A stretch of DNA of 64,000 nucleotides from Lasiosphaeria ovina (Eukaryota; Ascomycota; Sordariomycetes; Sordariales; Lasiosphaeriaceae). Below the pieces are notes generated by a model, which was given only the letters and a program-made list of their open reading frames with translations, searched no databases and was not told where the DNA came from. A program made the translations under genes and the position numbers. How positions within the stretch are numbered: position 1 is the stretch's first letter; the number at the start of each line of letters is the position of its first letter. Below are positions 1 to 11,595 of the stretch, piece after piece. The stretch spans positions 62,001-126,000 of the forward strand of contig JAULSN010000011.1 of the NCBI GenBank assembly GCA_033439765.1, given 5' to 3'.

Positions 1-1238
1 GCTCCCAGCACTTTCCATCTCAGGTTGTTCCTTTTCGTGGTGCGTGCATTCCATATTTGTTGGATTGTATTGCGCAAGCCAAGAATCCCCAGGCTGGAGC
101 AATCGCTGGCCATCGTTTCTGGTTTTCGGGAGCCGGGGCAACCTCGTAACCTAGCTCTAGCTCATCTACACGCAGCGATCCGCTGACAACCTACCTAACC
201 CCGCCGCGCGCCGGCGGTTTCCAGTACAGTACATACATACATTAGGATGCTTACCACCCACCTCAAGTGGCGTGCCGGTCGCAACATTGCCGGCCGGTAG
301 CCGAACACGAGGGACGATTAATCTACCTAGACTAGACACCGGGCCATGGGGAAAGCTGGACAGAAAGGCCATTGATAGGAAGGAACCTGAGAATCATCGG
401 CTGACGCAATTTACAGACGGCTTGAGCGGTTTGCTGTTTCCCATTACAGGGCCTGGTCACGAATGGATCGACCGCAGGCGAAGATGCACTGCACGTGGTT
501 GCAGTGCAGACGAGACGAGCTGGATCGTGCATGCCGCTCTCCTGCCTGACCTGTCGGCCTTTCGGGCGGCACAGAAGCCTTCCTGTTTCATGTTCGACTG
601 CCACCCTGTCATCATGACATTCAAAAGGTAGGTATTAAGCTTTGAACCTGGTTTGAGTGGGCTGGTTGTCGGTCGCATTTGTACGGCGCACGCTGCTGTC
701 AACCACGATGTCAGTGCCCCTGCTCGAGTCCTCTTGTGTCGCTTGTGCGAGACCGCCGCGGTGGGTGCTTTGCAGGGGAGCTTGTTGATTGAAGCTTCAA
801 AGTCTAGACCCAACCGCCAAGATGTTTTACATTCTCGGCCCAATAGCGAACATGCAACGGAACCATTGCTGCAAGCCACCGGCGCAGCCCCGCCCCGCTA
901 CAGACTAATCATGAGGGAGACACAAAGAAGAGTCTCCGTCGCCAATTCCATTTCGGGAGTCAGCCAGATCGAGCTGGGCCTGGATAACGGCCGCTAATAT
1001 GCTATACATGCAGTAGAGCACATACCTAGGTACATACGCGTATTGAAAGACGGGCTGGCTCATATTAAGTCTTCGAGAGCCGTCGCTTTGGGCGTCTTTG
1101 GCTTTGTCCTGAGTCCTCTCGACTTTTGGTCCATAATTAGTTGTGTGGACTATTCTGTCCGCAATCAACAACTAAAAGCCTGGATTCACAGCCAACTCGT
1201 GCTGCTAATTAACACATCACAGATCTCACTTGACAATT
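1..1238. other. Gene-free leading stretch
   Basis: Short overlapping open frames occur on both strands, but none has a recognisable domain, a plausible splice pattern or a family resemblance. Short CATA/GTAC-rich runs lie near 230-245 and 1010-1035, including a TACCTAGGTA-like palindrome near 1024. The part next to 1239 must include the promoter and leader of the methyltransferase gene. A gene running in from upstream of base 1 cannot be excluded. Confidence 0.5.
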
Positions 1239-2150
1239 ATGGCATCCGCGGGCGAAACTGCAGGCTCCGACGGCCATCCAGTCCCAGCGCCGACATCAAC
1301 CACAGAAGCCCAACCGAGAAAGGCAAAGGTGGCCTTGAGAGGCGTCGCGGAGACGACGCTCATCACCCTCCGCAGCCGCGCGCATGACGCTGCGAAGCCC
1401 CTCAGCGATAGCACCAGGATTCTAGGGGACACTTGGGCACAAGAAACCCTCGACAAACTCGACTATGTTGTTCCACCCACAGCAACGAGCGTGGCCACAT
1501 TTGGCGTGGTTGTGATTCGAGCCCGGCAGTTCGACGTTTGGGTGACCGAGTTCCTCGACGCACACCCAGACGGAGCCACGGTGCTGCACCTTGCCTGTGG
1601 CCTCGACAGCCGTGCTCTCCGGCTCAACTGGAACAAGAACACGCGGTGGATCGATGTCGACTTGCCCGAAGTCGTGGCTCTCCGCAGACAGGTCGTCCCA
1701 GTCCCAGAGCAGCGCGACTACCAGCTGCTTGCCACCAGCGTCACCGAGCCCCACTGGCTCGACGAGATTCCAGCCGACCGCCCCACGCTCGTTATCATGG
1801 AAGGCTTGGCGCTGTATCTCGATCCTGCCGACGTCGAGTTCCTATTGAAACGCGTCTGCGACCGGTTCCCAACCGGCCAGATTGTGCTTGACTCTGTCGG
1901 CGCGTGGTATAAACGCTCCCAGAGTCTCATCAGGGATGTCAGCAGAACTGGGGCTTTGGTGAAGTTCACCATAGACCAGGCCTGGGAAATCGAAAGGCTC
2001 CACGACAAGTTGAAGGTCAGAGACCAGATGCGCGTCTGGCAAATTCCTGGCTGTGAAATCCTCCCTCTGCCAGTGAGAATATTCTTCTGGGTTCAGAGCT
2101 GGATTCCCGGGTTGACCAGCTTTTCCACCGAGTTCAGGTGCGACTTTTGA
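1239..2150 (+). CDS. Leucine carboxyl methyltransferase-fold O-methyltransferase (COG3315, TcmP/Ppm1-like)
   Basis: A single-exon gene encoding 303 residues. The ATG at 1239 is used because the open frame upstream begins only with a TTG. Visible family motifs are the S-adenosylmethionine loop HLACGLDSRALRLNW (about residues 114-128), the acidic strand WIDVDLPEVVALR just after it, and IMEGLALYLDP (about 186-196), the post-motif typical of COG3315 and leucine carboxyl methyltransferases. Known members methylate carboxyl or hydroxyl groups, either on phosphatase PP2A (Ppm1) or on polyketides (TcmP). The short length and the bacterial-type motif order fit the TcmP/COG3315 branch better than eukaryotic Ppm1, so a small-molecule substrate is inferred. 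No polyketide synthase is next to it. The exact substrate cannot be read from the sequence. Confidence 0.82.
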   Translation: MASAGETAGSDGHPVPAPTSTTEAQPRKAKVALRGVAETTLITLRSRAHDAAKPLSDSTRILGDTWAQETLDKLDYVVPPTATSVATFGVVVIRARQFDVWVTEFLDAHPDGATVLHLACGLDSRALRLNWNKNTRWIDVDLPEVVALRRQVVPVPEQRDYQLLATSVTEPHWLDEIPADRPTLVIMEGLALYLDPADVEFLLKRVCDRFPTGQIVLDSVGAWYKRSQSLIRDVSRTGALVKFTIDQAWEIERLHDKLKVRDQMRVWQIPGCEILPLPVRIFFWVQSWIPGLTSFSTEFRCDF

Positions 2151-3406
2151 CACCGGATGAACATGACTACCTCTCTTTGATGGTTTAGACCCAAAGAGGC
2201 GTTTCCGCGGATGGATATTGGCGCAATATATGTATCGCGGTCATGATGTCATTATACGTCTGGCACGGCGTCGTTTCCTATCGGCCCGTAATTGTTTTTG
2301 GGCCCAGTTATTTCAACATGTGGACCTGCGGCTGGCTAGGGCGTGATCATACCCTCCGAATTGCATGTCTGAAATATTTGCGTCAACATTGCACCCCAGT
2401 GACAAGCTTCCCGTCTTCAGACCGCGTGGCTCCTTTTGTCTTCAGTTGGCCAAAATGTTAGCCAATGCCATGGTCTCATCTCAATCAGCCTCATAGCGTC
2501 ATGATAGAGCGAATATATAAGTAGTGGCCTTGCTTTTCGGGGCGGAGAAAAAAATGAAGAAAGAAAAGCTAAGCCTCTCGATAAAGAAACAAACGTGACC
2601 ACAGAGCACGATAGGGTTCCAGGGTATCAACTTCAAATCTTAGCCAGATAACCAAGCAATCACTTGTCTGCGGGTGTATAATTACAGGTGTCTACCTAGG
2701 TATACTAGACCAGATATAGCAGACCACCATTTGTTTGGCGCTCAATGATGATAGCAACTGCCGCTCCGCCTAATCGCGCCGCAATATACTCCCACGCGGG
2801 TCGGACCACCCCATACCACCCGCCAAGCCTACAAACGCCCGATAGTCCAGAATTTTATATCGCACTCCACGAATCCCTGCTGTTCTCTTCCCGGATACAC
2901 GACTATCATAAAGATATCATCAACCATGCCGACAATGACGGTATGACAAAGGCCAGGACGCCTTCATTCCACAGATGGGACCCAGTGTTTTCGCGCGGGA
3001 CAAGAATGGATTGATTATTCGTGTCCCGTCCTGCTCCCATGTGCGATACCGGTACGCACTTGGCCCCTATGCAGTCTCCTGATAGCATATATGACCCGGT
3101 TTCTGGAGGCTGATATTGGTTTTGCGACAGGGAACGCAAAAGACCCGGGAATTTGCAAGCACGTTTTCCATTTCTCAGAAGAAGCTCGATACCAAGCAAC
3201 CCGCCCAGCATGACACGGCCTTGGCGAACAAGATAAACATGCAGCGCAATTTCAACCCTATCCTGGTGGCCAAAGGGAAGAGATCTCTACAAATATACTC
3301 TCACCTACTTCCATGCAATTGTTTTCTTTCCTTGCCCGTAATTGCTTGAAGTTGTGATATAGGCCTGGCAGTTTGATAATCTCGGGCGTTTTACTTAAGG
3401 CGCACG
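2151..3406. other. Intergenic stretch
   Basis: No coding region can be supported. TATA-like tracts occur near 2510-2520, and a CCTAGGTATA palindrome-like run lies near 2694. A moderately AT-rich leader precedes the secreted-protein gene at 3407. Confidence 0.45.
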
Positions 3407-5313
3407 ATGCTATTCCCGGGCTTTCCGACCGTCGCTGCTTTTGCTTGGGGCGGGTTTGTTTCGTTGGCTTTTGCCGCCGACGTTATTAGCGCCAGCAATG
3501 AAGTCGACCCCGATGCTGTCAACGCCTGCCAATGCACGGGACTTGACTATAGCGACTCGGGCTCATATCTGGTTGACTCTAGCACCAGCGGCAACTTCAG
3601 CTTTGCCTCTCAGTTTCAAGGTGAGCAAAATGCCGCATGGACGCTCTCACTGCGCCGTCGCTTACTCGCAGACAGGCAATTGCACCGACCGCGTGGCCAG
3701 CCCGATCCTCCGTGATCCGGACAACAACGAGTACCACTGCACCAATATCCGCCCAACACCACTCGGTTTTGTGCAGATATCAACATGGCAAGTCAAAGAA
3801 GCTCTGCATGCGATGGAGGTCATGTGCTAATAGCTCCCGTTCTTTCACGCAGCGATATTCCGTACTCTGACCTAAGGACGGGATTATGGGCGATTACGAT
3901 ATACATGTCTCCAAGTAACCTGACCGTCACGAGGACATTTAGACTCACAGTTGGTGTCCCATCAACGGTGGTAACGACTGTAAGCTTTGACCTTCGATGT
4001 ATATGACATGAGAGACGTCGAGCTCACGCGTTATTACTCTTACTCGAAAGATCACGCCGACAGTGGTGATAGGGACAACCAGCGTCGCACCTCCCGAGAG
4101 TATGTCAATCGCTATTTGTTTCTACCTTAAAGGCTGCAAACTGCGAGTTTGGCTTGGCTGACCTTCTCGCAGCCATTACCTCGACAGCCCTTGAGACTCG
4201 CAGTACCACACTGTCAATTTCGACATTCACTACGCCGTGCAGCGCTCTCCAGACATCGACCACCACGGTGCGTTTGCCGAATACTATCCTCACAGTGACA
4301 TCAACGATTATCGATTACACGACGGACGACAGGATCACCAGCTCAGCCACGACGACAAGCACGGTCACCGCATCATGCGTATACAAGACTACAGCCCGGA
4401 GCACAGCAAAGACCAGTTCGGCCAAGACCAGTTCGGTCAAGTCCAGTTCTGTGAAGAGCACCGTAAAGAGTAGCACTGCCAAGCCCACGAGCGTAACGGC
4501 TGCGGTGACAAAGACGCCGGCTGCACCTACAGGTCTCTTCACCTTCACCGTTTCCAACTCGGTCTGTGCGGGCAACCCCCCATTCGCAGGAGCGGGAGCA
4601 GGAGGTGGGTGGAGAGGCGGTGGACGGGGGCCGCCTGCATGGGTCACGTCCATGTGGGCATCAGGCGCCGCTTCGGGAGCTCTGCCGCCTTGGATCTCGT
4701 GTGTCAAGGTGGCAAAACGCACCGAGGGGCCAAAGCCGAGGATTGCAGCATGGACATCGACCTACGTGCAGACGACATTCACGGCTACCGAGACATCGAC
4801 AGTCTACTTGCCACCCGCGACGGTGACACGGTACAGTGAGTTTCAGATTCATCTTTCGACTGGTGACGTTGGGTCTGGAGTTCTATGCTAACCCACCGGA
4901 ACCAGTTCTCGGAACGGTGACTGAGACCATGTAAGTCTGGATACCTAATCAGTAGCTGCCAAACGGTGCCATCTTTCTACAGTCCGCTGATTCAAACATA
5001 ACAGAACGCCACCGCCCAGTATCGTGTGCTCAAATGCCCCCGACGAAACGAGTACCATCGTATTGCCAGGCGCAACACTCACGCGCATCACGCTCGTGAC
5101 ATCGGCCAGCCATGTCGTCGAAACCATATTTGTAACGTGAGTTGTCTAAGAAGCCCCAGTGGACTGCTGGCGACACTGACAGCTCAACCTCACTTCCATG
5201 TCCCCCAATTACTGACGACTGTTGCATTTGGCAGACAAACCTTCATAACAATACAGAACGAACTAGCTTCACAAACGGCCTGCTGGAGGGCTGGGGGCAC
5301 ATACGGACTCTAA
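3407..5313 (+). CDS. Secreted Ser/Thr/Lys-rich wall-type protein, eight exons
   Basis: I assembled eight exons: 3407-3620, 3676-3787, 3853-3979, 4051-4099, 4173-4835, 4906-4930, 5005-5136 and 5235-5313. The phases close to a 466-residue product. The first 25 or so residues form a signal peptide (hydrophobic core FAWGGFVSLAFA). The N-terminal part carries Cys residues (NACQC, GNCTD, EYHCTN) and aligns with the start of a small secreted domain. The middle is dominated by Thr/Val runs such as TSTTTVRLP and a Lys-Ser-Ser repeat (nt 4396-4480), as in fungal wall glycoproteins and adhesins. A Gly/Trp-rich patch (nt 4590-4690) could be an unspliced intron. The intron after 3787 uses a GC donor (GCAAGT). 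No hydrophobic GPI-type tail is visible. No known family is recognised and the function is unknown; surface location is inferred. Confidence 0.65.
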
Positions 5314-5739
5314 GTATATCGTTAATATGCTCTCAATGGGACAGTGAATGGATTTGGTCAAGTTCGTATTTTCTAGGTGGATGCCTCTTTGCCGCAAATA
5401 CCAGACCAAACTTATCAGCTTGGAACCGCGATTAACCGGTTCCAGCCAAGCTCATTTTGCTATATGTTGGGCCCAGCAACTCCAATTACTTCAGACTTGG
5501 CACCCATTTAGCCTATGGGTATTGGGTTTACCACACCCAACCCAAAGTGCAACTAGAGTCCCGGATTAGCCAGCTCCTCGTCTCCGGTGCGATGCTACGC
5601 TATCTTGTGGTTAGACTCTGGGAGTTCTTATTGGTCCCTTGCAGAATCTTGTTCGCCTCGCCCTCAAATATAGCACCGGAAAGGGAATTCGCGCTTGAAT
5701 AATCTACGTTTTATGTTGAGACGATTGTATTTTGTCACA
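5314..5739. other. Intergenic stretch before the xylanase
   Basis: About 425 bases with no supported gene. It holds the 3' end of the secreted-protein gene and the promoter of the xylanase. Two in-frame ATG codons, 5713 and 5740, precede the mature xylanase. Confidence 0.45.
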
Positions 5740-7135
5740 ATGCACGTGTTAAAAGCTCTCATCGTCACCTCTACTCTCACCTTCCCAGCCCTAGGCCAGC
5801 TGGACAAGTGGGCCAAGGCTGCCGGGCTCAAGTATTTTGGGACGGCGGTGGATAACCCATCTCTCAACAACCAAGCGTACATGAAGATTGTGCGTGATAC
5901 CGACGAGTTTGGACAGATCACGCCTGCCAATGGACAAAAATGGTCCAACACCGAGTCCGGTCAGGGTCGCTTCTCGTATGGCACTGGAGACGCAATCGCC
6001 AACGTCCCAAAACAGACTGGGCAGCTTCTCCGTTGTCATACCTTGGTATGGTATAATCAGTTGCCGAGCTGGGGTACGTGTGGTTCCAGGTTTCTGTTTT
6101 TCAGTCTTCGTTTAGAACACTTCTTTGGACTCACTATTCGTGAACAGTCAGCAGCTCCTTCGGCCGAGACCAAATGCAGCGCATCATTACCTCGCATATC
6201 CAAAACGTAGCAGGTCACTACAAAGGGCAGTGCTACGCGTGGGATGTGGTCAACGAGGCCATGGAAGACGACGGGAAGTTTCGGCAGAGTCCAAGTACGT
6301 CTTGATCCAATCAAAGATAAAGCCACCGTCCTCAAGATCTGAATAACTTAAACTTGTGCTGTGTCTAGTGTATAAAGCGATGGGCGTGGACTACATCACG
6401 CACTCTTTCAAGACAGCTGCGCAGACAGACCCCGGCGCCAAGCTCTATTACAACGACTTTAACATCGAACGCTGCTGCAACGCCAAGATCAACGCGACCT
6501 TAGCCATGCTCAAAACAGTGATAGCAGCGGGGGCACGGGTCGACGGAGTCGGCATGCAGGGCCACTCGCGGGTGGGCAAATCACCCTCCAAGCGCGAGCT
6601 CAAAGACACAATGGCCGCCTTCTCACAGCTTGTCGACGAGCTCGCCTACACCGAGATCGACATTCGCCACACCAAGCTGCCCACCACTGCAGCAGACCGC
6701 GAGCAGCAGGCCAAGGACTACCTCGAGGTCGTCGGGGCCTGTCTCGAAACCCCAAAGTGCGTGGGCATCACGGTTTGGGATTTCACCGACCAGGTACGTT
6801 TGACCTGAGCCCCCTTCCCTGGTTCTTTTTAAACCTCACACTAGAGGTACTGACACTCTGCGGTAACGTCCTAGTACTCATGGATTCCGGGGCAGTATTC
6901 AGGCGAGGGGGAGGCATGTCTCTGGGACAAAAGCCTAAACAAGAAGCCTGCCTACACCAGCGTGATCAGCCTGCTCCAAAGTGCGGCATCGGCGGGTTTG
7001 CGGAAGACTCCGGCTCCGACAGCTCCAGCATCGATTGTGATGACGGCTACTACTGCTACTGCAGGACGCGGCCTCTTTGCTACCGCCGAGGGGCCGACAA
7101 TCACGACACTATCGACCTCATCCCAAAACAGCTAG
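5740..7135 (+). CDS. Secreted GH10 endo-1,4-beta-xylanase
   Basis: Four exons (5740-6073, 6148-6294, 6369-6793, 6875-7135) give 388 residues. I start at the ATG at 5740 because it yields a clean signal peptide, MHVLKALIVTSTLTFPALG; the in-frame ATG at 5713 would add nine residues. Glycoside hydrolase family 10 signatures are all present: AVDNPSLNN and QITPANGQKW early, HTLVWYNQLPSW at the end of exon 1, the acid/base glutamate in WDVVNEAMED, and the nucleophile glutamate in YTEIDIRH. GVGMQGH and ITVWDFTDQYSW complete the barrel. The enzyme cleaves internal xylan bonds outside the cell. The C-terminal tail of about 35 residues is Ala/Thr/Ser-rich and there is no CBM1 module at either end. It is in tandem with the secreted protein upstream, which fits but does not prove a plant-wall role for both. 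Confidence 0.93.
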
Positions 7136-7889
7136 GAAACTAACAAAAGCCGAGAGCGTTGGTAAGCTGAGGTCATGATGCGGATTTTTCGGAATCTGTA
7201 GGTGATTGTCCTAATTCTGAGTGGCAGTGGTCAGAAGACGCTATTGAGCACGCCAACATGCAGGCTAAGTTCGGAGGAACGACTTCAATAGGATAAATCG
7301 AACAAACAACCTGTTTCGTCTGCATTTTCGGTGCTCTGAATTTGTCATCCCCCGGCTCTCAACTGGCGGTGTTGCGGCGCGGATATACATGACTCAGGTA
7401 GCCGGTGTGGCTGTTCTCGTAGTTCTGTTTGGACGAGAGGGTCGCATCTTAGTTCCCGATCTCCGCCGAAACCTTTTACCAGGCTCGACCGATAGATAAT
7501 ACTGACCTCGCCTTGCATCTTGGTGCCGTGTAACAGCTTAGGTCTAGTGTGTGTAGCAACCTATCAGCAGTTCGGTGCGGCGCTTTTGACTCGCTTGGCA
7601 TTCAAGATTAGACTTGAAAGGGTGAGATATGCGGTCAGACGGCGCGACACCGTGATGCACAAAATGCCTGGCTCTAGCCCTGGCTGGAATTCCTCGAGAA
7701 GGGCTCTCAAAACGGTATCAAAATGCATCGCGTGGTTGTTGGAAGAAGGTGAGGTGTTGGACACGGGCTGGCTGATAAAAGCAGAGACATCCCTGCGGGA
7801 TAGGGTGGTTCAAGCTGAGGGCCACACGCAACCTCTTACCAAGAATCAAAGCAAGAACATGGCAGAAACTACCATGGATCGATTCACGG
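7136..7889. other. Intergenic stretch
   Basis: A 128-codon open frame at 7520-7906 overlaps the start of the terpene synthase remnant in another frame and shows no family resemblance, so I do not call it. Otherwise nothing is recognised. Confidence 0.45.
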
Positions 7890-9162
7890 ATGAGCTCCAA
7901 GGCTAAACAATACGGGTTCCCGACTTGCTGCCCTTCTTTTTCTCAGTGGCCCACTGAAATCAGTCCTCATTATAAGCAGCTGAAGGACGTCATCGAAAGC
8001 AAGATCCAGAAGTGGATTCCTGACGAGCATTCTGAGAAGAAAGGCTCGAAAGATTGACCTACCCGTATTCTATACCACGTACCTATCCGTCTTTTCTATC
8101 TTTGATTGCCCTCGTTCACCATTAGGTCACCACTAGGTAACCATATAGTGAGTGGTTCTGAACAGTGGGCTAACTAAATGCCCCAGATGGTATCCCCGGT
8201 CGTCACTCGACCGTCTCGAGACAATGTCTTGGTTTTCATTGTGGATTTTTCTTTGGGAAGATGTGATTGAGGCAACTGGGACAAGCACTGACTCAACGCT
8301 AACCACCGACTTCGCATGGCTCCACGACGAGGCTCTCAAGTACGTCGAGTTTCAGCTCGAACTCAGCTCGTCGCCGGTGGATCCCCCATCCCCAACCAAG
8401 TACTGCGTCCTCTTCAAGTACGCAGGCGGGCTGCTCAGGGCAGCATGCACTGTCCCCGAAAGACGTCGTTTCTACGACGAGGTCAGGGAGTACATGAAGG
8501 GCTGTGAGGTCGAGCAGACCTATGTCCGGGCCGGCGAGATTCCGAGCCTGCATGGGTTTTGGGAGAATCGGATTTCAACGTCGTCTACTGTTCGCTTGCC
8601 GAGTAGGTTTCTCTGTCTCCTGGCTCCCTTTTCTCTTCGCTTCGTGGCTTTTTGGTGTTAACCGTTTGGTGGCAACACAGATACATGGCCGGCTGCAATA
8701 TCCCCGACCGTCTCTTTCTCAGATCGCCGAGCTCAAGACGCTGTGGTTTGAGCTCAACCGCCACATATTCACGTAAGGCTGCAGTCTTTCTCTTTCTGCT
8801 TCTTCCTTGTCCTGGGCATCTAACGTCGCAATTGTAGAATGAACGACGTTTTTTCCTTCAAGAAGGAAATCGTAATTAAGTCTCTCTGAGCCATGCCTGT
8901 TGCCACCACTTACTCACTAGCTCCGCAAGGAAAGAGCCTCCAGAGCCTGATACCGGTCATTGTCAACGAGACGGGTGCAGACGTGGACGCCGCCGTCGCC
9001 TCCATGGTGGAGACGGTCCGGATCTCGGCGCAGCGAGTCAACGAGAGCGGAGATGCGCTACTTGCAATGACGGCGACGATGCAGCGGCTCACGCAAGCGT
9101 CGAGAACTATCTTTTCGGTTTTTGGATAAACATGACTAGGAGCTACTGGTGGCCGTAAGTTT
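7890..9162 (+). pseudogene. Decayed class I terpene synthase
   Basis: Fragments of a fungal class I terpene cyclase lie in the right order but in broken frames. They are: an N-terminus with SPHYKQLKDVIESKIQKW (from about 7955); KIDLPVFYTT joined by an intron (8079-8186) to WYPRSSLDRLE and FSLWIFLWEDVIE; EVEQTYVRAGEIPSLHGFWE; CNIPDRLFLRSP; LKTLWFELNRHIF; and the metal-binding NDVFSFKKE (8842-8868). A last segment, GKSLQSLIPVIVNETGADVD, follows from about 8929. Three frame breaks cannot be removed by GT-AG introns I can find: near 8035-8050, near 8722-8732 (one base missing) and near 8869-8920. The aspartate-rich motif reads EDVIE instead of DDxxD/E. Live members cyclise isoprenyl diphosphates. 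Sequencing errors or unusual introns are the alternative to pseudogenisation. Confidence 0.62.
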
Positions 9163-9749
9163 TACCCTTTGACCCTTTTCATCCAATTGGTATTGACAGA
9201 AGTCACAAGACCTGTGTGCGAGCGATACGGGGTTGCCAGATACGTGCAACAGGACGGAAGCGTGATCATTCCGCTCTGAGGGTGAAAGCGGTTTGGTTGA
9301 CAATACGATTTTTTTTGTTGCTCACTGCCGTGCGCTTACTTGCGTGGGTTAAATGGCAGGGAAAGTCCACGCAGCTTCACAAAAGAACACGAGCCCATGA
9401 GTTCATGTGGCTAGGCTAGCAGGGATCAGGCCGGAACCCGGCCTGATGCCCCCGAGCCGAGGCATAAGTGGATATGGGATCCACTAGTCCAGGCCATCAT
9501 TTCCACATATATATTCCGCTGTGGCCCAGATAGCTGGTCTCCTTGCAAGCAATCCAGTCAACACTTTCCTGCCCACAGTTCAGCATTTTATCATTGGTTT
9601 GTACGCGTGATTGCCACAAATGACATGGCCGAGGCCGTGTGTGTGTGAAATGATACCTTTGCCTAGATTTCTTGGATATGGCGTCGCTTTCCAGATCGAT
9701 GGTCAACTCGTATGAAGTTGAGCCATTATGCCACCTTGCCCTCACGTCG
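9163..9749. other. Intergenic stretch
   Basis: Nearly 590 bases between the terpene synthase remnant and the stop codon of the permease on the other strand. No coding region, RNA gene or repeat is recognised. Confidence 0.45.
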
Positions 9750-11595
9750 TTATGCCACCCAGAACCAGAATCTCTCAAATATGTTCCGGGGCTTTTGATC
9801 GGGCCAGTGGTCATCCTCGGCGTCGAGCGCGGCCTTGCCAGTGAAAATGTCGGCCTCAGTGGGCGACAACCACTTCGTGCGCTTGAAGAGCTTCCAGAAC
9901 GCAAAAAGAAAGAAAAAGATGGGAATGCCAATATACGAAGCGAGGAATTCTATGGCGTTGTCGCATGGTTAGCCGAAATTACTCACGGATGTAGAAAAGA
10001 TAGTGTGTGGGGAGTGGGGAGGGAAACGCACGAGAGACATCCCAGTTGCCGTCAATGAAAACGACGAAGCCGTTGAAGATGATGATGATGGTAAAGAAGG
10101 CGAGGCAAAACCATGCCGTGTAGGGCTGAAAGGGGCTCTTGAAGACGAGTGTGTCGCGATCGACGCCCTGGGCGTGGAGGGCCTTGTAGAAGCGAATGTA
10201 TGCAACGCAGATGGAACACCAGGTAAACAAGCTGGCAATGGTTGTGATGTTCTGGAACCACTCGAACGCCTTGGCAGCACCGCCATCGCTCTGGACAGAG
10301 AGATAGGTCAGCAGGCCAATGATTGCCGTGCCACCGACTGCATAGTAGGGAACGCCACGCTCGCTGCACGTGAGGAAGAAGCGGGGTGCCTGGCGATTCT
10401 GGGCGAGGGCGTACAGGTAGCGGGATCCCGTGTAGAGGAAGGCGTTGGCGGATGACGTGGCCGAGGTCAGGATGACGGCATTGATGATGGAGGGGAGAAC
10501 GGTGATGCCGGCGTTCTGGATGCCAATGACCCACGGGGACCGGGCCGCGCCAGCGCCCTCAGCACTCAGCAGATGCGGGTCCGACGACGAGACAAGAACG
10601 CCGATGGCCAGCGAGCCGAGGACGTAGAAGAACAGGATGCGCCAGAAGACACGGCGGACGGCCTTGGGGATGTTCTTGCGCGGGTTCTCGGCCTCGCCGG
10701 CGGCCACAGCCACGAGCTCGACGCCGCCGTACGAGAAGGCGGCGTTGATGAGGGTGGAGAAGAGACCGAGGAAGCGGCCGAGGTCACCCGTGGACTGGTA
10801 CTCGAGCATGGCATTGCCGTCCTTCCAGTAGACGAATCCGAGTCTCACGCCGCGGGGATTGCCGCCGAGATCGACGATGAAGGCCATGATCAGGAGGCCG
10901 ACAATGGTGATAATCTTGACAGATGCGAAGATGAACTCGGCCTCTCCGTAGATGGCGACGGCGATTATGTTGAGGGCGATGACCAGGACCAGCAAGATGC
11001 TGATCCAGACGGCCACGTTGATGTCGGCAGCGCCCTCCCAGTAGCCAATGACAACAGCGGCGGCCGAGATTTCGGCGCAGATGGTGATGGCGCTAGCGTA
11101 CCAGTTGTTCCAGCCAACAGCAAAACCCAGAGCGTCGTCAACGTAGCGAGCACAGAACTGGGGGATTGCGCCAGGCAAGGGAAGCCAGGTGGCCATCTCG
11201 CCGAGGGACTGCATCATGGCGAAGATGGCAAGGCCAGTGAAGGCGTAGCCAAGAAGCACCGACAGCGGGCCGGCTCGCGTGAAGGCGCTGCCTATACCCA
11301 GGAACAGCCCCGTGCCGATGGTGCCCCCGAGGGCGATGAATTGGACATGTCGAGACTTGAGGCTGTCCCGGGGAGGTTGTCTTGGTCAGTCGAGTCCTTG
11401 GCCAACAAATACCTTGGGGCAGGAAAGGAAATGATGGCAGACTCACCCACGCTTCACGTAGCCGTACTGCTCGACTTCGCTTTCGCTGCCGAGGATGGCG
11501 CCGCCCTCGACAAGTCTGTCTTGCTTGCGCTCCTCGATGCCGTCAAAGGGAGGCGACGAGCCCTCCTCGGTCTCGGCAAAGTTCTTTTCCGCCAT
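9750..11595 (-). CDS. Amino-acid permease (APC superfamily, yeast amino-acid transporter type)
   Basis: Three exons read on the minus strand (11595-11447, 11362-10032, 9949-9750) give 559 residues, the normal size for fungal amino-acid permeases. The start is the ATG at 11595. A hydrophilic cytosolic N-terminus of about 50 residues precedes the signature VKRGLKSRHVQFIALGGTIG, the first-helix consensus of the family. About twelve hydrophobic segments follow, including SYGGVELVAVAAGEAENPRK (helix 6 and the following loop), SSANAFLYTGSRYLYALA, and the C-terminal FLASYIGIPIFFFLFAFW. It ends in a short polar tail with FERFWFW. The protein should take up amino acids by proton symport at the plasma membrane. 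The substrate cannot be told by eye. A strong antisense open frame over it is a codon-bias shadow. Confidence 0.93.

Noticed and set aside
7520..7906. 128-codon open frame before the terpene synthase remnant
   Set aside because: It is in a different frame from the recognised N-terminus and shows no terpene synthase resemblance.
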